DNA of 25,537 bases from a virus, in IMG/VR virus record IMGVR_UViG_3300038332_000017, positions 1 to 25,537 of that record, one strand, 5' to 3'. A model generated the notes under the pieces. That model had not been told where the DNA came from. It did not search any database and saw only the letters and a program-made list of their open reading frames with translations. Shown here piece by piece: positions 1-9,100 of this stretch. Position numbers and translations under genes: made by a program. The stretch's first letter is position 1. Each line of letters starts with the position of its first letter.

Positions 1-831
1 GGTGAACCCCTAATCTATCCAAAGTTTTCCGAGATTTTATCCTATGCACTCGATAGAGGGCTTCGACCGGAGATTATAACCGCTGGTCATTTTAAAAATG
101 CACAGAAAGTTGTTAAACGGTTTGGCAAAAAGAAGATTGATTGGTTAATATCCCTGCATGGTTCGCCAATTATGCATAATTATATCTGTAATGACAAAAC
201 TGCTTGGGATCAATTTGTTGGAACATTATTTATTATCGATGGGTCATATTTCAGGATTAATACTGTATTTTTATCTTTCAATTATTTGTCCCTTCATGAA
301 CTATATTACATGCATTTTCCATTATTATTCAATAATAGGGATTATCCAAATCCTATAACACCAAAAGCCAAACTAAAGAAACCTGCCCAAATTAATTTTA
401 TCAAATGGAGACCATTTTACGGATGGATCGGAAGGGCTGATCGGAAGGATCGTCCACACGATGAGCTTATAAAACAGTATATGTATCGAAGGGATAAAGG
501 AATCGCTGAGTATACCGATATAATTTTTGATATTATTTCTGAAGCAATGCGATTTTGCAATGGAATAAATTTTCGTTATTTCCCCAAATGTGAGATAGAT
601 TATGCGATCCTTGAAGATAAATATAATCTAAAGGGGAAAATCAAATATTGGTCAACCCTAAATTATATGTTTGATCCTTGGGAATGGTGTAATCGTGAGA
701 TAACCCCAGATGAAGCCATTGAAATCATGCAAAAAAAATGGACAGACAGGCTTTATTACAAATATGGAGGAGTCTGTAAACTCTGTGTTGAATCGGATAA
801 TTGCGAAGGATGGTTACAGGATTATGAATAA
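1..831 (+). CDS. Radical SAM enzyme with C-terminal CX2CX5C cluster (5' end cut by window edge)
   Basis: The frame is open from base 1, so the gene starts upstream; 276 C-terminal residues are visible. The first residues, GEPLIYPKFSEIL, match the 'GGEPLLxPxFxEIL' SAM-binding motif of radical SAM enzymes, followed by the usual 'ISLHGS' strand. The CxxxCxxC cluster that binds the catalytic iron-sulfur centre would lie before the window. The C-terminus has Cys at visible residues 197 (RYFPKC), 230, 259, 262 and 268; the last three form CX2CX5C followed by EGW, like the auxiliary iron-sulfur region of SPASM/twitch enzymes. Such enzymes do radical chemistry, often on peptides, but the substrate cannot be read here. 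It is the only plus-strand gene and converges on the phage structural operon, overlapping the minus-strand 51-residue gene by ten bases. Family assignment is firm; function and whether it belongs to the phage are not. Confidence 0.85.
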   Translation, partial: GEPLIYPKFSEILSYALDRGLRPEIITAGHFKNAQKVVKRFGKKKIDWLISLHGSPIMHNYICNDKTAWDQFVGTLFIIDGSYFRINTVFLSFNYLSLHELYYMHFPLLFNNRDYPNPITPKAKLKKPAQINFIKWRPFYGWIGRADRKDRPHDELIKQYMYRRDKGIAEYTDIIFDIISEAMRFCNGINFRYFPKCEIDYAILEDKYNLKGKIKYWSTLNYMFDPWEWCNREITPDEAIEIMQKKWTDRLYYKYGGVCKLCVESDNCEGWLQDYE

Positions 832-977
832 TTCTCATGTATTTTTTTACTTTCTTTCAATATTTCTTTATTTAATATGAAGTTTTCTTCATTTTTTTCT
901 TCTTCTTTTTTTAATTTTTTCATCAAATCCTGTAAAATTTTCATTCGTTCCTTCCGTGACTGTCCATTGAATCCCAT
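822..977 (-). CDS. Small highly charged protein, 51 residues
   Basis: An unrecognised short gene. The ATG at 977 directly follows the stop codon of the membrane-protein gene (978-980), and AGGAGA lies about seven bases upstream, inside the end of that gene. It encodes 51 residues with a Lys/Glu-rich helical middle (MKKLKKEEEKNEEN) and no membrane segment or cysteine. The stop falls at 822-824, inside the final codons of the convergent radical SAM gene. The tight spacing and good ribosome site argue it is translated together with the preceding gene. It may be a lysis accessory or simply an unknown late protein; nothing in the sequence decides. Confidence 0.6.
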   Translation of the reverse strand: MGFNGQSRKERMKILQDLMKKLKKEEEKNEENFILNKEILKESKKIHENYS

Positions 978-1292
978 TTATTCTTCTCCTTCTTTAAGAA
1001 TATTCTCGTCTATGTTATTGAATTTCATGAATCTATTAATAACAGTGCGACACCATTCCCTTGTTTTATTACTTTCTTTGCGTTCAATTTGTGATAGTTT
1101 TAATTCCTCACGTAAATCTTGACTCAAAATGTTTTCCCGTTCAATGACCGCTATTGCTTTTTCAAGAATACCTTTTAAGAAATCTAGGTTTTCTCGATCA
1201 GTTTTTTCTTTACTTTTATATATATATACCAAAGCCGAAATAACTCCAGCAAACCCCGCAAGAATTGTTGTTATTATTGTGGTAGTATCCAT
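978..1292 (-). CDS. Small membrane protein, holin-like or XhlA-like
   Basis: A 104-residue protein with one hydrophobic segment at about residues 5-25 (IITTILAGFAGVISALVYIY), followed by Lys/Arg and a long charged, probably coiled-coil helix (about 30-80). The start has a good AAAGGAGC ribosome site eight bases upstream. A single N-terminal membrane span plus a charged tail, placed after the tail-tip genes, is where many siphoviruses encode a holin or a holin-associated membrane protein. No endolysin is visible nearby, so the lysis role is inferred from topology and position only. It could equally be a membrane-anchored protein of another kind. Confidence 0.6.
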   Translation of the reverse strand: MDTTTIITTILAGFAGVISALVYIYKSKEKTDRENLDFLKGILEKAIAVIERENILSQDLREELKLSQIERKESNKTREWCRTVINRFMKFNNIDENILKEGEE

Positions 1293-1307
1293 AGCAAATA
1301 GCTCCTT

Positions 1308-2690
1308 TTACATCGGTATAGTATTCAACATGTTCTCCCAAGTCCTCAATCTGAATTTGCTGCGGGATAATCCTGTACTTCTTCCAACAATTAAACAGGG
1401 TTTTCCACTGAACCCTATTTGTGGTTCCGTATATCGGATAAATTCCCCAGGGAGTGCTTGCAAACACGAATTATCCCCAAGGACAGTTAAATATTTTGGT
1501 CTGAATGTAAACATATATTCAAGCCATTCTCCCAAAACATGAGCGGCTGATCTTCCCGCTTTTCCCAATATATTTGTGTCGGGGATGTCTATCGCATAAA
1601 TGGTATCGGCTGACCTATGACCGAACATATTATATGATTTCAAGCATCGTGGGCTAATTTTGGTATCCACATCTGGGTTTAGGGGTATATCAACCCCATG
1701 TGTTATATGAAGTTCGTTTAACCAGCCACCTGATTTTTTATTTATATCAAGATTATATTTTATATAAAAATTATTTTTTATTTCATCCTCGTCTCCTTCC
1801 TCCACCTGGCCAATACGATCCAATATATTGTAACCATATATAAAATCCATTTTGATTTTTGGCAATGTCTCAACAACACATAATTGATCGGTTTTGCTTG
1901 AACCCCATATATCAACAAATGCGAGCCCTAATTTCCCTTGGTCATAATATTCAAAGCAGGGAAGTTGTGGTAGTAGCCTTTTGTGGATTGTATCAATAGC
2001 CCGCATCCTGTCCCCGCCAAATCCATTGAAAGTTGACGAGAAAACTATTTTAAATAATCCTTTTCCGTATGCAGATTCAAATGTTTCCGTACTAATATTA
2101 TTTTCATTGAATCCAGTATATTGATTATATATTGTCCATAAGAGATTTACAGGATCAGCAGGATAAGGGAATTTCGGTGGTTGCCCTTTAAATGGCATTC
2201 CTATTATTTCAATAGTTAATACAGATTCATCATTAACCTCATAACTCCCATCATTTTCCAAAATACAAACAGGCTCATCATATGATGTCCATTCCCGTGT
2301 TGTTGTATTTCTCACGCTAAATCCATTATCTATTGTTCGGGAGTGTATTGGTATCGCATCTGTGCCCGATGCATCTTCCCAAAGGGTTGTTACTATATCG
2401 CCAGAAGCAAACCATCCTCCATCAACCCGTGATGGATCTGGAACCCAGCAATGATGACCTGATATTAACCAGGTGTTATCCGCTATTTTTGGGCATATTG
2501 TTTTTGTTTGTCCCCAAAGGATTGACATCGGGAATCCAACACTTTGTGTAGGGACAGTATCCCCAAAATATTTAGAGCTAATTGTCAATGGCGGAAACCA
2601 TTCATCGAGGCTGATCCTCTCATCCTCAAGCTCAAAATCAAAATTTTGTGCTTTATCTCCCCATCGTGGGTTTATAATATTTCCGCTCAT
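1308..2690 (-). CDS. Tail hub / tail-tip protein candidate
   Basis: About 460 residues. A TTG further upstream would add eight residues, but the ATG at 2690 overlaps the stop of the preceding gene as ATGA, so coupled initiation there is favoured. The protein is rich in aromatic residues and beta-prone stretches, with no signal peptide or membrane segment. Its middle part (DPVNLLWTIYNQYTG, then IDTIHKRLLPQLPCFEYYDQG) resembles the region of tail hub proteins where the remaining domains fold against the distal ring. Its place after the tape measure and the large tail protein, and before the membrane-protein gene, fits a baseplate or tip component. The specific hub assignment is inference; membership of the tail module is much safer. 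Confidence 0.5.
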   Translation of the reverse strand: MSGNIINPRWGDKAQNFDFELEDERISLDEWFPPLTISSKYFGDTVPTQSVGFPMSILWGQTKTICPKIADNTWLISGHHCWVPDPSRVDGGWFASGDIVTTLWEDASGTDAIPIHSRTIDNGFSVRNTTTREWTSYDEPVCILENDGSYEVNDESVLTIEIIGMPFKGQPPKFPYPADPVNLLWTIYNQYTGFNENNISTETFESAYGKGLFKIVFSSTFNGFGGDRMRAIDTIHKRLLPQLPCFEYYDQGKLGLAFVDIWGSSKTDQLCVVETLPKIKMDFIYGYNILDRIGQVEEGDEDEIKNNFYIKYNLDINKKSGGWLNELHITHGVDIPLNPDVDTKISPRCLKSYNMFGHRSADTIYAIDIPDTNILGKAGRSAAHVLGEWLEYMFTFRPKYLTVLGDNSCLQALPGEFIRYTEPQIGFSGKPCLIVGRSTGLSRSKFRLRTWENMLNTIPM

Positions 2691-3103
2691 AATACGATGT
2701 AACGCTCTTCCCAATATGTCCCTTTTGCCCAGAGACTCAATTCCGCCCGTACTCCTGCCAAACCGAATAATTCATCAAGGTTTTGCAATTGATGATGACC
2801 AGTAACAGAAATATTGGCTTTAATCGTTCTTCCTGCCCGTGACCAAATATTAAGATCAATATTTGTATCAACGTATTCCGAAACAGACAATCCTTCTTGA
2901 TAATATATATAAGGGATTCCTGTCATGGCATAAACACTATCCGTCAGATCCTTGTCAACCGGTATAATTAAAGGGGCATCAGCAATGCGAATTGTCCCGT
3001 TAAAATTTATATCAAGCAACCAATAAAATTCCGCTGTCCGGTTCCGTGCCATTCGTATGAATGGTGTTATTGTGTATACGGTTGCTGTTGCTGCTACTGG
3101 CAT
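2687..3103 (-). CDS. Tail-tip protein, likely N-terminal partner of the following hub-like protein
   Basis: A 138-residue protein. Two ATG codons are adjacent (3106 and 3103). The AGGAGG ribosome site ends one base before the first and four before the second, so the second is preferred. The sequence is beta-rich with no membrane segment, and ends in YWEERYIVL. Its stop overlaps the start of the next gene as ATGA, and its own start overlaps the stop of the 1006-residue protein, so all three are translationally coupled. Together with the following 460-residue protein it may form what is one hub polypeptide in other phages; this is inference from position and coupling. I do not recognise a named family. 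Confidence 0.5.
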   Translation of the reverse strand: MPVAATATVYTITPFIRMARNRTAEFYWLLDINFNGTIRIADAPLIIPVDKDLTDSVYAMTGIPYIYYQEGLSVSEYVDTNIDLNIWSRAGRTIKANISVTGHHQLQNLDELFGLAGVRAELSLWAKGTYWEERYIVL

Positions 3104-6100
3104 CATACCTCCTCTGAGAAGGTGATGGCTTCGTGAGTATACATATCCTCAATCTCATGAATGCGTTTCAGTCCACCCATGATACGACCAAGACGCAGTT
3201 CATAATAATTGCTTCCCTGTTTCACCGTATCATCTTCGACATATAAAACAGGGGTAAGCTCAAAACCCAGATATTCCAACCATTTTCTGAATCGCAGCAG
3301 GATGTCACTATCGTTGTGAGCCAAAAACTGGAGAGTTGTTTCTTGACGAGTACCACCAAGTTTATGGGTCCGTCTTACCCCTGTTCTTCCAACGTATGTA
3401 TCAACATTTGGATTCCAGGTACGTGTTGATTTGTCATCAGTAGAAGTATTAAAAAATTCCGTATCTGGTTTATATTCAAACCCGTGAGTAAAAAATGGGA
3501 GTAAATAATAAGCGGCTTCTGTGAATGTTACCTCTACCTGTAGTTTAATCCAGCGATATGATGCCGCACTCACCTCCTGCAATGCCTCGCCTGAACATAT
3601 ATTTACAGTATCACCCACATCTATTGGCACGGTAGAATGAGATTGTAATTCTATCCCATTATCAAATATCAGGGTATCGGCTGTATTTTGCGTAATTTTA
3701 TAACAAACAGTAAAAGCCCCATCATCAAACTCGGCTATTTTCCCTATATGCTCATTTATTTGCCATGATTTCCCTGATATTGTTGCCCAGGATTCATCAA
3801 GAGCAGTTATTGTACCAGTATCTCCCGTAAATGAATCAAGTTCAGCTATCTGAACAAATGATGTATCATCTGGATAATCCTCAGAATCAAACACTTTATG
3901 AAAATTTATTCCTTCTACCTCAACGGTAGGTGATCCAGGATTTGAATCAAGATAACTGGTATTTGTGCCATATACCTTCATTTTCCTGAAATTTGCGCCC
4001 TTAAATCCAAGCGCATCAAGATTATAAAGAACATTCAGATTATAATTATTAGAATCAAGAATAATTTCCCAATCAACTCCGCTTGCCCCATCCCGACTAC
4101 TGATCAAAGGTGCGTCAAGCATGGTTGAAAATAGGTTTGAATAGGGGACATTGCTATTCATCATGAACTCATAGGTATTCCCGATTGCGGCACCTCCACC
4201 CATCATGGAAAACATAAATGAGTTTGATAATACATGCATTGACGAGGTCGGTCCCATTCTTCTGCCTGTCAGGGTCGGAGTAGAGGCGGACAACGTATCA
4301 TCTGATGAGTCCTGATTGGTATCAATAACCCAATAAGATATACTGTTTTCCCCATTTACAGCGGAATTATCACCAAACCCTGTTTGTGTCGTTCTTGCTC
4401 CACCTTCAGCCAAATATCCATCTGTTGCTCCTGATGCTATCTCAGTCCATGTACCGTTCCAAGGGTCTGATGCCTCTTTCCTTTTAATCATATAATTAAC
4501 ATTGCTTCCCGTTTTTTTAACCGCAACCATAAAATCATGATATGCGGTATAATCATGGGTATCAGTCACTAGATCTGTCGATCCCTGTAGGTCTTTTACC
4601 ACAACAGAAGGCGTTCCAAACGCAAGGCAGAATGAAATACCATTATTTATATCATATCTCCGTATACAGGATTGGTTATTGCCTCCTCCTGCGGTTATTT
4701 TCATTCTGAATATATCCACAAACCCATCGGTTATGGTAGGACTAAATGGTCTGTAATAATATGTTTGTTCTGTTCCTCCAGGTGTATTTGTATCAATTTC
4801 CCAAGATTCCCCATTTTGAGAACCATTATCATTCCCTGTTCTTGACCATCCGTTTGATGTCGGATCACCATTTATTCCATAAAAATCTTGGTCTAGCGGT
4901 GTCGATAGGAACACATCCTTTGTCCATACTCTCCCTGCCAAAGCACCAATCGATTTCACCGTACCACGTCCACGCAGAAGAAACATCGCCATGCCACCAC
5001 TATCAGACACCGCCAGACCATCACAATCGGGGAGGATTTCATCTGTCACTGATGAAATATCCGACCAAGTTTCCCCAAAATCATTGGAATAGCTCATCAT
5101 GGTTTTCCCCTGATCAGAGCGTCCCATGACAATCATATCGTTATTATCATCAAGCATACCTGCTGGATAACTCATCGTATCATCTACCCCATCGCCAACT
5201 GCTATCGGGTTGGGGGAATCAAATGCTGCCCATGAATCACCAAATTGGGATACTTTTCCATAAACACTCGGAGTCCCTCCATAAATAAAAAAACAGGCAA
5301 ACATATTATTCCCATTATTTATAACCGCAGGATCAGTGGCAGAGGTTTGTATTGTTATTTGATTTGATTCAGCATAGAAATGATAGCCATTATTAAAAGA
5401 TACCCGGCATTTTGTATCCGTACCATCATCATATGCCACTATAACCTGATCACCAATTTTACAGCAATTAAGGTTATAGATAGGAGTGTTATAGGAGTGT
5501 GCGGCAAATTGGGCAAATGAATCACAATCCTCATCTGCCGATATACAAATCCTTATTTTTCTTGTACTTGTATCTGTATCATCAAGAAATGCGATGGCAA
5601 TATGGTTGGAATCATATAGATATGCTGTTGGATATGACTGATCATCGGTACTGCTATGGACAACAGTTTCAGATCCCCATGACCAATCGCCATAATCAAA
5701 TTTTTTGCAGACGATTTGCTTTCCCTCAGCGGTTGTCCATTTTTGCGCGAATGCAAGCATATCACCGGCTGGGAGATGGAGGAGACCAGGCTGATCGTAT
5801 GTGGTAGCTCCTAATGAACCAACAAACGGGGCATCGAGAATGCAAGGGGTGTGAAGTTTTGTTGCACCATTATAGGTAGTTCCTCCATCTCCTGACCATT
5901 TGTATTCAATAACACCATAGGAATCACTATTATCAACCACCTCAATAGTAAAAGTTTTCCGTCCTGAACAATACATGGTATTCATCAGGGGATGCAAGGC
6001 GGAGGTTTTATTTAAAGCACCTTCAGATGCATCATGGGTATAAAAATCACCTCCTATATCAGATACATATATAACCTGATTACCGTCAAGAATGGGATTA

Positions 6101-6123
6101 CCAAGGAAAATTGCCTGTGCCAT
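3103..6123 (-). CDS. Large tail protein with sialidase-like Asp-box repeats and a lectin-like region
   Basis: 1006 residues. Residues about 50-400 look like a beta-propeller of the BNR/sialidase type: clear Asp-box motifs occur at 77-84 (SGDGGTTY) and 346-353 (SNDFGETW), with weaker versions near 195 and 242. Residues about 415-560 resemble a concanavalin/LamG-like sandwich. The last 150 residues change character and may anchor the protein to the tail. It follows the tape measure gene, with GGAG eight bases before the ATG, where distal tail and receptor-binding genes lie. A role in binding or trimming host surface glycans is plausible. Asp-boxes are also found in non-enzymatic propellers, and I could not identify the sialidase Arg triad, so catalysis is not claimed. 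Confidence 0.65.
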   Translation of the reverse strand: MAQAIFLGNPILDGNQVIYVSDIGGDFYTHDASEGALNKTSALHPLMNTMYCSGRKTFTIEVVDNSDSYGVIEYKWSGDGGTTYNGATKLHTPCILDAPFVGSLGATTYDQPGLLHLPAGDMLAFAQKWTTAEGKQIVCKKFDYGDWSWGSETVVHSSTDDQSYPTAYLYDSNHIAIAFLDDTDTSTRKIRICISADEDCDSFAQFAAHSYNTPIYNLNCCKIGDQVIVAYDDGTDTKCRVSFNNGYHFYAESNQITIQTSATDPAVINNGNNMFACFFIYGGTPSVYGKVSQFGDSWAAFDSPNPIAVGDGVDDTMSYPAGMLDDNNDMIVMGRSDQGKTMMSYSNDFGETWSDISSVTDEILPDCDGLAVSDSGGMAMFLLRGRGTVKSIGALAGRVWTKDVFLSTPLDQDFYGINGDPTSNGWSRTGNDNGSQNGESWEIDTNTPGGTEQTYYYRPFSPTITDGFVDIFRMKITAGGGNNQSCIRRYDINNGISFCLAFGTPSVVVKDLQGSTDLVTDTHDYTAYHDFMVAVKKTGSNVNYMIKRKEASDPWNGTWTEIASGATDGYLAEGGARTTQTGFGDNSAVNGENSISYWVIDTNQDSSDDTLSASTPTLTGRRMGPTSSMHVLSNSFMFSMMGGGAAIGNTYEFMMNSNVPYSNLFSTMLDAPLISSRDGASGVDWEIILDSNNYNLNVLYNLDALGFKGANFRKMKVYGTNTSYLDSNPGSPTVEVEGINFHKVFDSEDYPDDTSFVQIAELDSFTGDTGTITALDESWATISGKSWQINEHIGKIAEFDDGAFTVCYKITQNTADTLIFDNGIELQSHSTVPIDVGDTVNICSGEALQEVSAASYRWIKLQVEVTFTEAAYYLLPFFTHGFEYKPDTEFFNTSTDDKSTRTWNPNVDTYVGRTGVRRTHKLGGTRQETTLQFLAHNDSDILLRFRKWLEYLGFELTPVLYVEDDTVKQGSNYYELRLGRIMGGLKRIHEIEDMYTHEAITFSEEV

Positions 6124-6125
6124 TT

Positions 6126-9100
6126 TTATACTCCACGAAAATCATCCGCTGTTGATAAGTTTATTAAATTACCACCAGCCAAATTAAACTTTATTTCACC
6201 CTGTTCATCGACAAATTTGTTTACCGCTTCACCAACAAACCCTGCCATATCCATGCCCAACAAATTTCCTACATTAATATTTATTGTTGCGCCACCTCTT
6301 CCACCTGGTCCTAAAAATTCCCTGGCTTCAGTTATTCCGCCCATCGGTTTGGCTGGATTTAAAAATTCCCTGGCTTCAGTTATTCCGCCCATTGGCAGAC
6401 CTGCATTCATCATGGCCATATGGCCCATCATGCCTTCCATATACCGCATGAAACTGACCATATATCCACCGCCACCAAGAGGCAAAAACCCTCCTCCGCC
6501 AACAGGACCACCAACGCTTCCAAACCCGCCCACATCTATTGATTCTATTTTTTTAACGATAGCATCGCCCATTTCCTCCACAACCCCGATTAATGCTTCC
6601 TGGACACCAACCAATGCACGTACAGTCTCCCCTGCAATAAGGTTTAGAAACTCATCACTCGTTGCAACAACATGATCCAAGGATTCAACAACATTCAGGT
6701 TTAACCGATATAATGAATCAACCACTTTCATAAATAATTTATCAGTGACCGATAGCCATACTTTTTGGCGTTCATCAAGATGTTGATCGACTTTACGGAA
6801 AAACTTCTCCTTTTTATCCTTGATATTATTAAAATATTCCTCAGACCTTTCATCCATTTTTATTCGGGATTCTTTTTCCTCTTTCCGTGAATCATCAATA
6901 GCTGTCCCATATTTATCAAACCAGCTTGCATATTTAGCGAGTAGTTGTCTGGCAAACTCAGCAAATGGTCCTCCTTCTCCTACAATTTGCTGAAGCATAT
7001 CAAATAATCTTCTCATCTCATCAATCGCATCTTTATCACCACGTTCAGCACGATATACAAGATCCTGAAGTGCAACCTCCATTTCAAAGAATAAATCCTC
7101 AAGCTCCTTTTTTATAACATCTTTATATTCTCCAGATGCTCTTGCATATTCATCGGTTAAACGATCAAGCTCTGCGAGAAATTTATAGTAACCCGATTCG
7201 CTACCCGTAAGATAACTTTCAAATGTACTGATTAATCGACCAACAATATTATCAATGTGATTGGTAAAGTTTATTAAGGTTTTATCCTCACGGTTCAACC
7301 ATCCAAATAAACTATCAACCAATCCACCAAAAATCCCTCCTAACCCCCCTAATAATCCACTGAACATACTTCCAAATACTGAACCCATTGAAGATATTGT
7401 TTTACTTAAAGTATCCTGCAAATGCTTACCCAATGCATCACCGAGTATTTTGCTCAAATTACTTGCCAAACTCGCTCCAACTTCACCTATATTCTGTCCT
7501 CCCGCAATAGCACCTAATGCCCTCGCAATTTCAGCACCAACATTTTTCCATGCATTTTCAACTTTTTTAGTACCCTCAAGAATTTCTCTTACCAATTCCC
7601 AATTCTTATTCTTAATAGCTTCAAGTAAATCGATCCTTACATTCTGCATACTATAATAAAGATCCAATTCTTCTTTTGATTTATCCTTTTTCAATGCCAG
7701 AGTATAAAGAATATCCGTTATATCCTGGGCTTTTAATTGTGCCTTCAACGCAAGAACTTTCTGATTGTATTCCTCCTGGCCGATAATACCTGCTTTATAT
7801 AACATTTCATATGCATCTATTTCTGCATGAAGACTATCAATATATATCTCATGCTCCTCCATCATCGCCTGATATGCCGCTTCTTCATCAGATACCATTT
7901 TATCGGTAATTTCTTTTGTCCGGTCAGCAGCATTTTGCCGTATTTCAATAATTTTATTGGCATCATTCTGATATAATGCCTCAAGCATCGCCAATTTATT
8001 TTGAACATCCGTAACGGTTTTCTCGGATATAAATCCTATATCAACTTCAAACTGAGGCATAACACGGGTTTTTTGAAGTTTTTCATATAAATTTTTAACA
8101 GCAAGAGCGTATTCCTCATGGGACATCAGGTTATGGGCAAGCAAATAATCAAGTTGGGATTTCTGCTCGCCATATTGCTGCTCAACAAAGATCGTTTCTT
8201 TTTTAAGTAGTGATTCCTTTAATTTAAGTGCATCACGCTCGTATTTCTCCTCATCCGTCAATTGTTTTTTCTTCTTCACGGTCATTGATGCCAATATTTG
8301 TGCTTTGGCAGCAGCAAACCTTTTTTCAGCAGCTTCTAATTTGGATTTAAGATCAGCATCACCCGCCAATTCCGCCATCATTTTTTCTTCGATATTTTCC
8401 CATTCTTCATCCAGTTCTTTTGCCTTCAATTGTTTTCTGGTCATGGCTGATTTTGCTGCTTCATCTTCCAATTCTTTTAACAACTTTTCGGATTCAGAGA
8501 TAATTGTTTTGTTCGCAACATCCTGAATGCCCATAGCCTCTTTTACTGCCAGTGCATATAATCCCCATTGACCTGCTGCGGCATATAATGCTGCTTGCAT
8601 CAATTGTAATTTTTGCTGAGCTTCAGGAAGAGTTTGCCCACTTGCATAATCTAGTTGTTGTGACGCTATATATAATTCAGCGGAGAATTTGATTAATCCT
8701 TTATTAACAAGGCTTATAAGTGCGTTTCTGGCTTCATTGCTTCCCTTACCAAACAACTCTGTGACTTTAACAAGATCTTCATATTCCTCTCTTGTTATTG
8801 CACCTTTCGCCCGTAAAAATTCCATTGCATTTCTGAGTTTATCTGTGCTTATTATCCCTTTTTCAAGCCCCTCAATAATTTTATCCAAATTAAATTCAGG
8901 AATATCAATCCTGAGATTTTTCAACCCTTCAATTTCGTCTTTAGTCAACCCGAACATTTTCTTCAGGTCTGCTCCTTCAATCAGGTCTTTATTCTCATTC
9001 AATATTCCGGCAAGATCCTTTGTAAAGTCTTTAAACTCATTGGCTAATACTTGTTGTTTATTAAAATATGTGAGCATTTTTTTGGTCGCTTCATTCCAAT

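Noticed and set aside
2690-2714. TTG start adding eight residues to the hub-like protein
   Set aside because: The ATG at 2690 forms an ATGA overlap with the previous stop, consistent with the other junctions of this operon.
6034-6675. Plus-strand open frame of 213 codons, and similar ones at 8689-9189 and 7261-7656
   Set aside because: They lie antisense to well-supported tail genes, have low-complexity Pro/Ser/Asn-rich translations and no ribosome sites.
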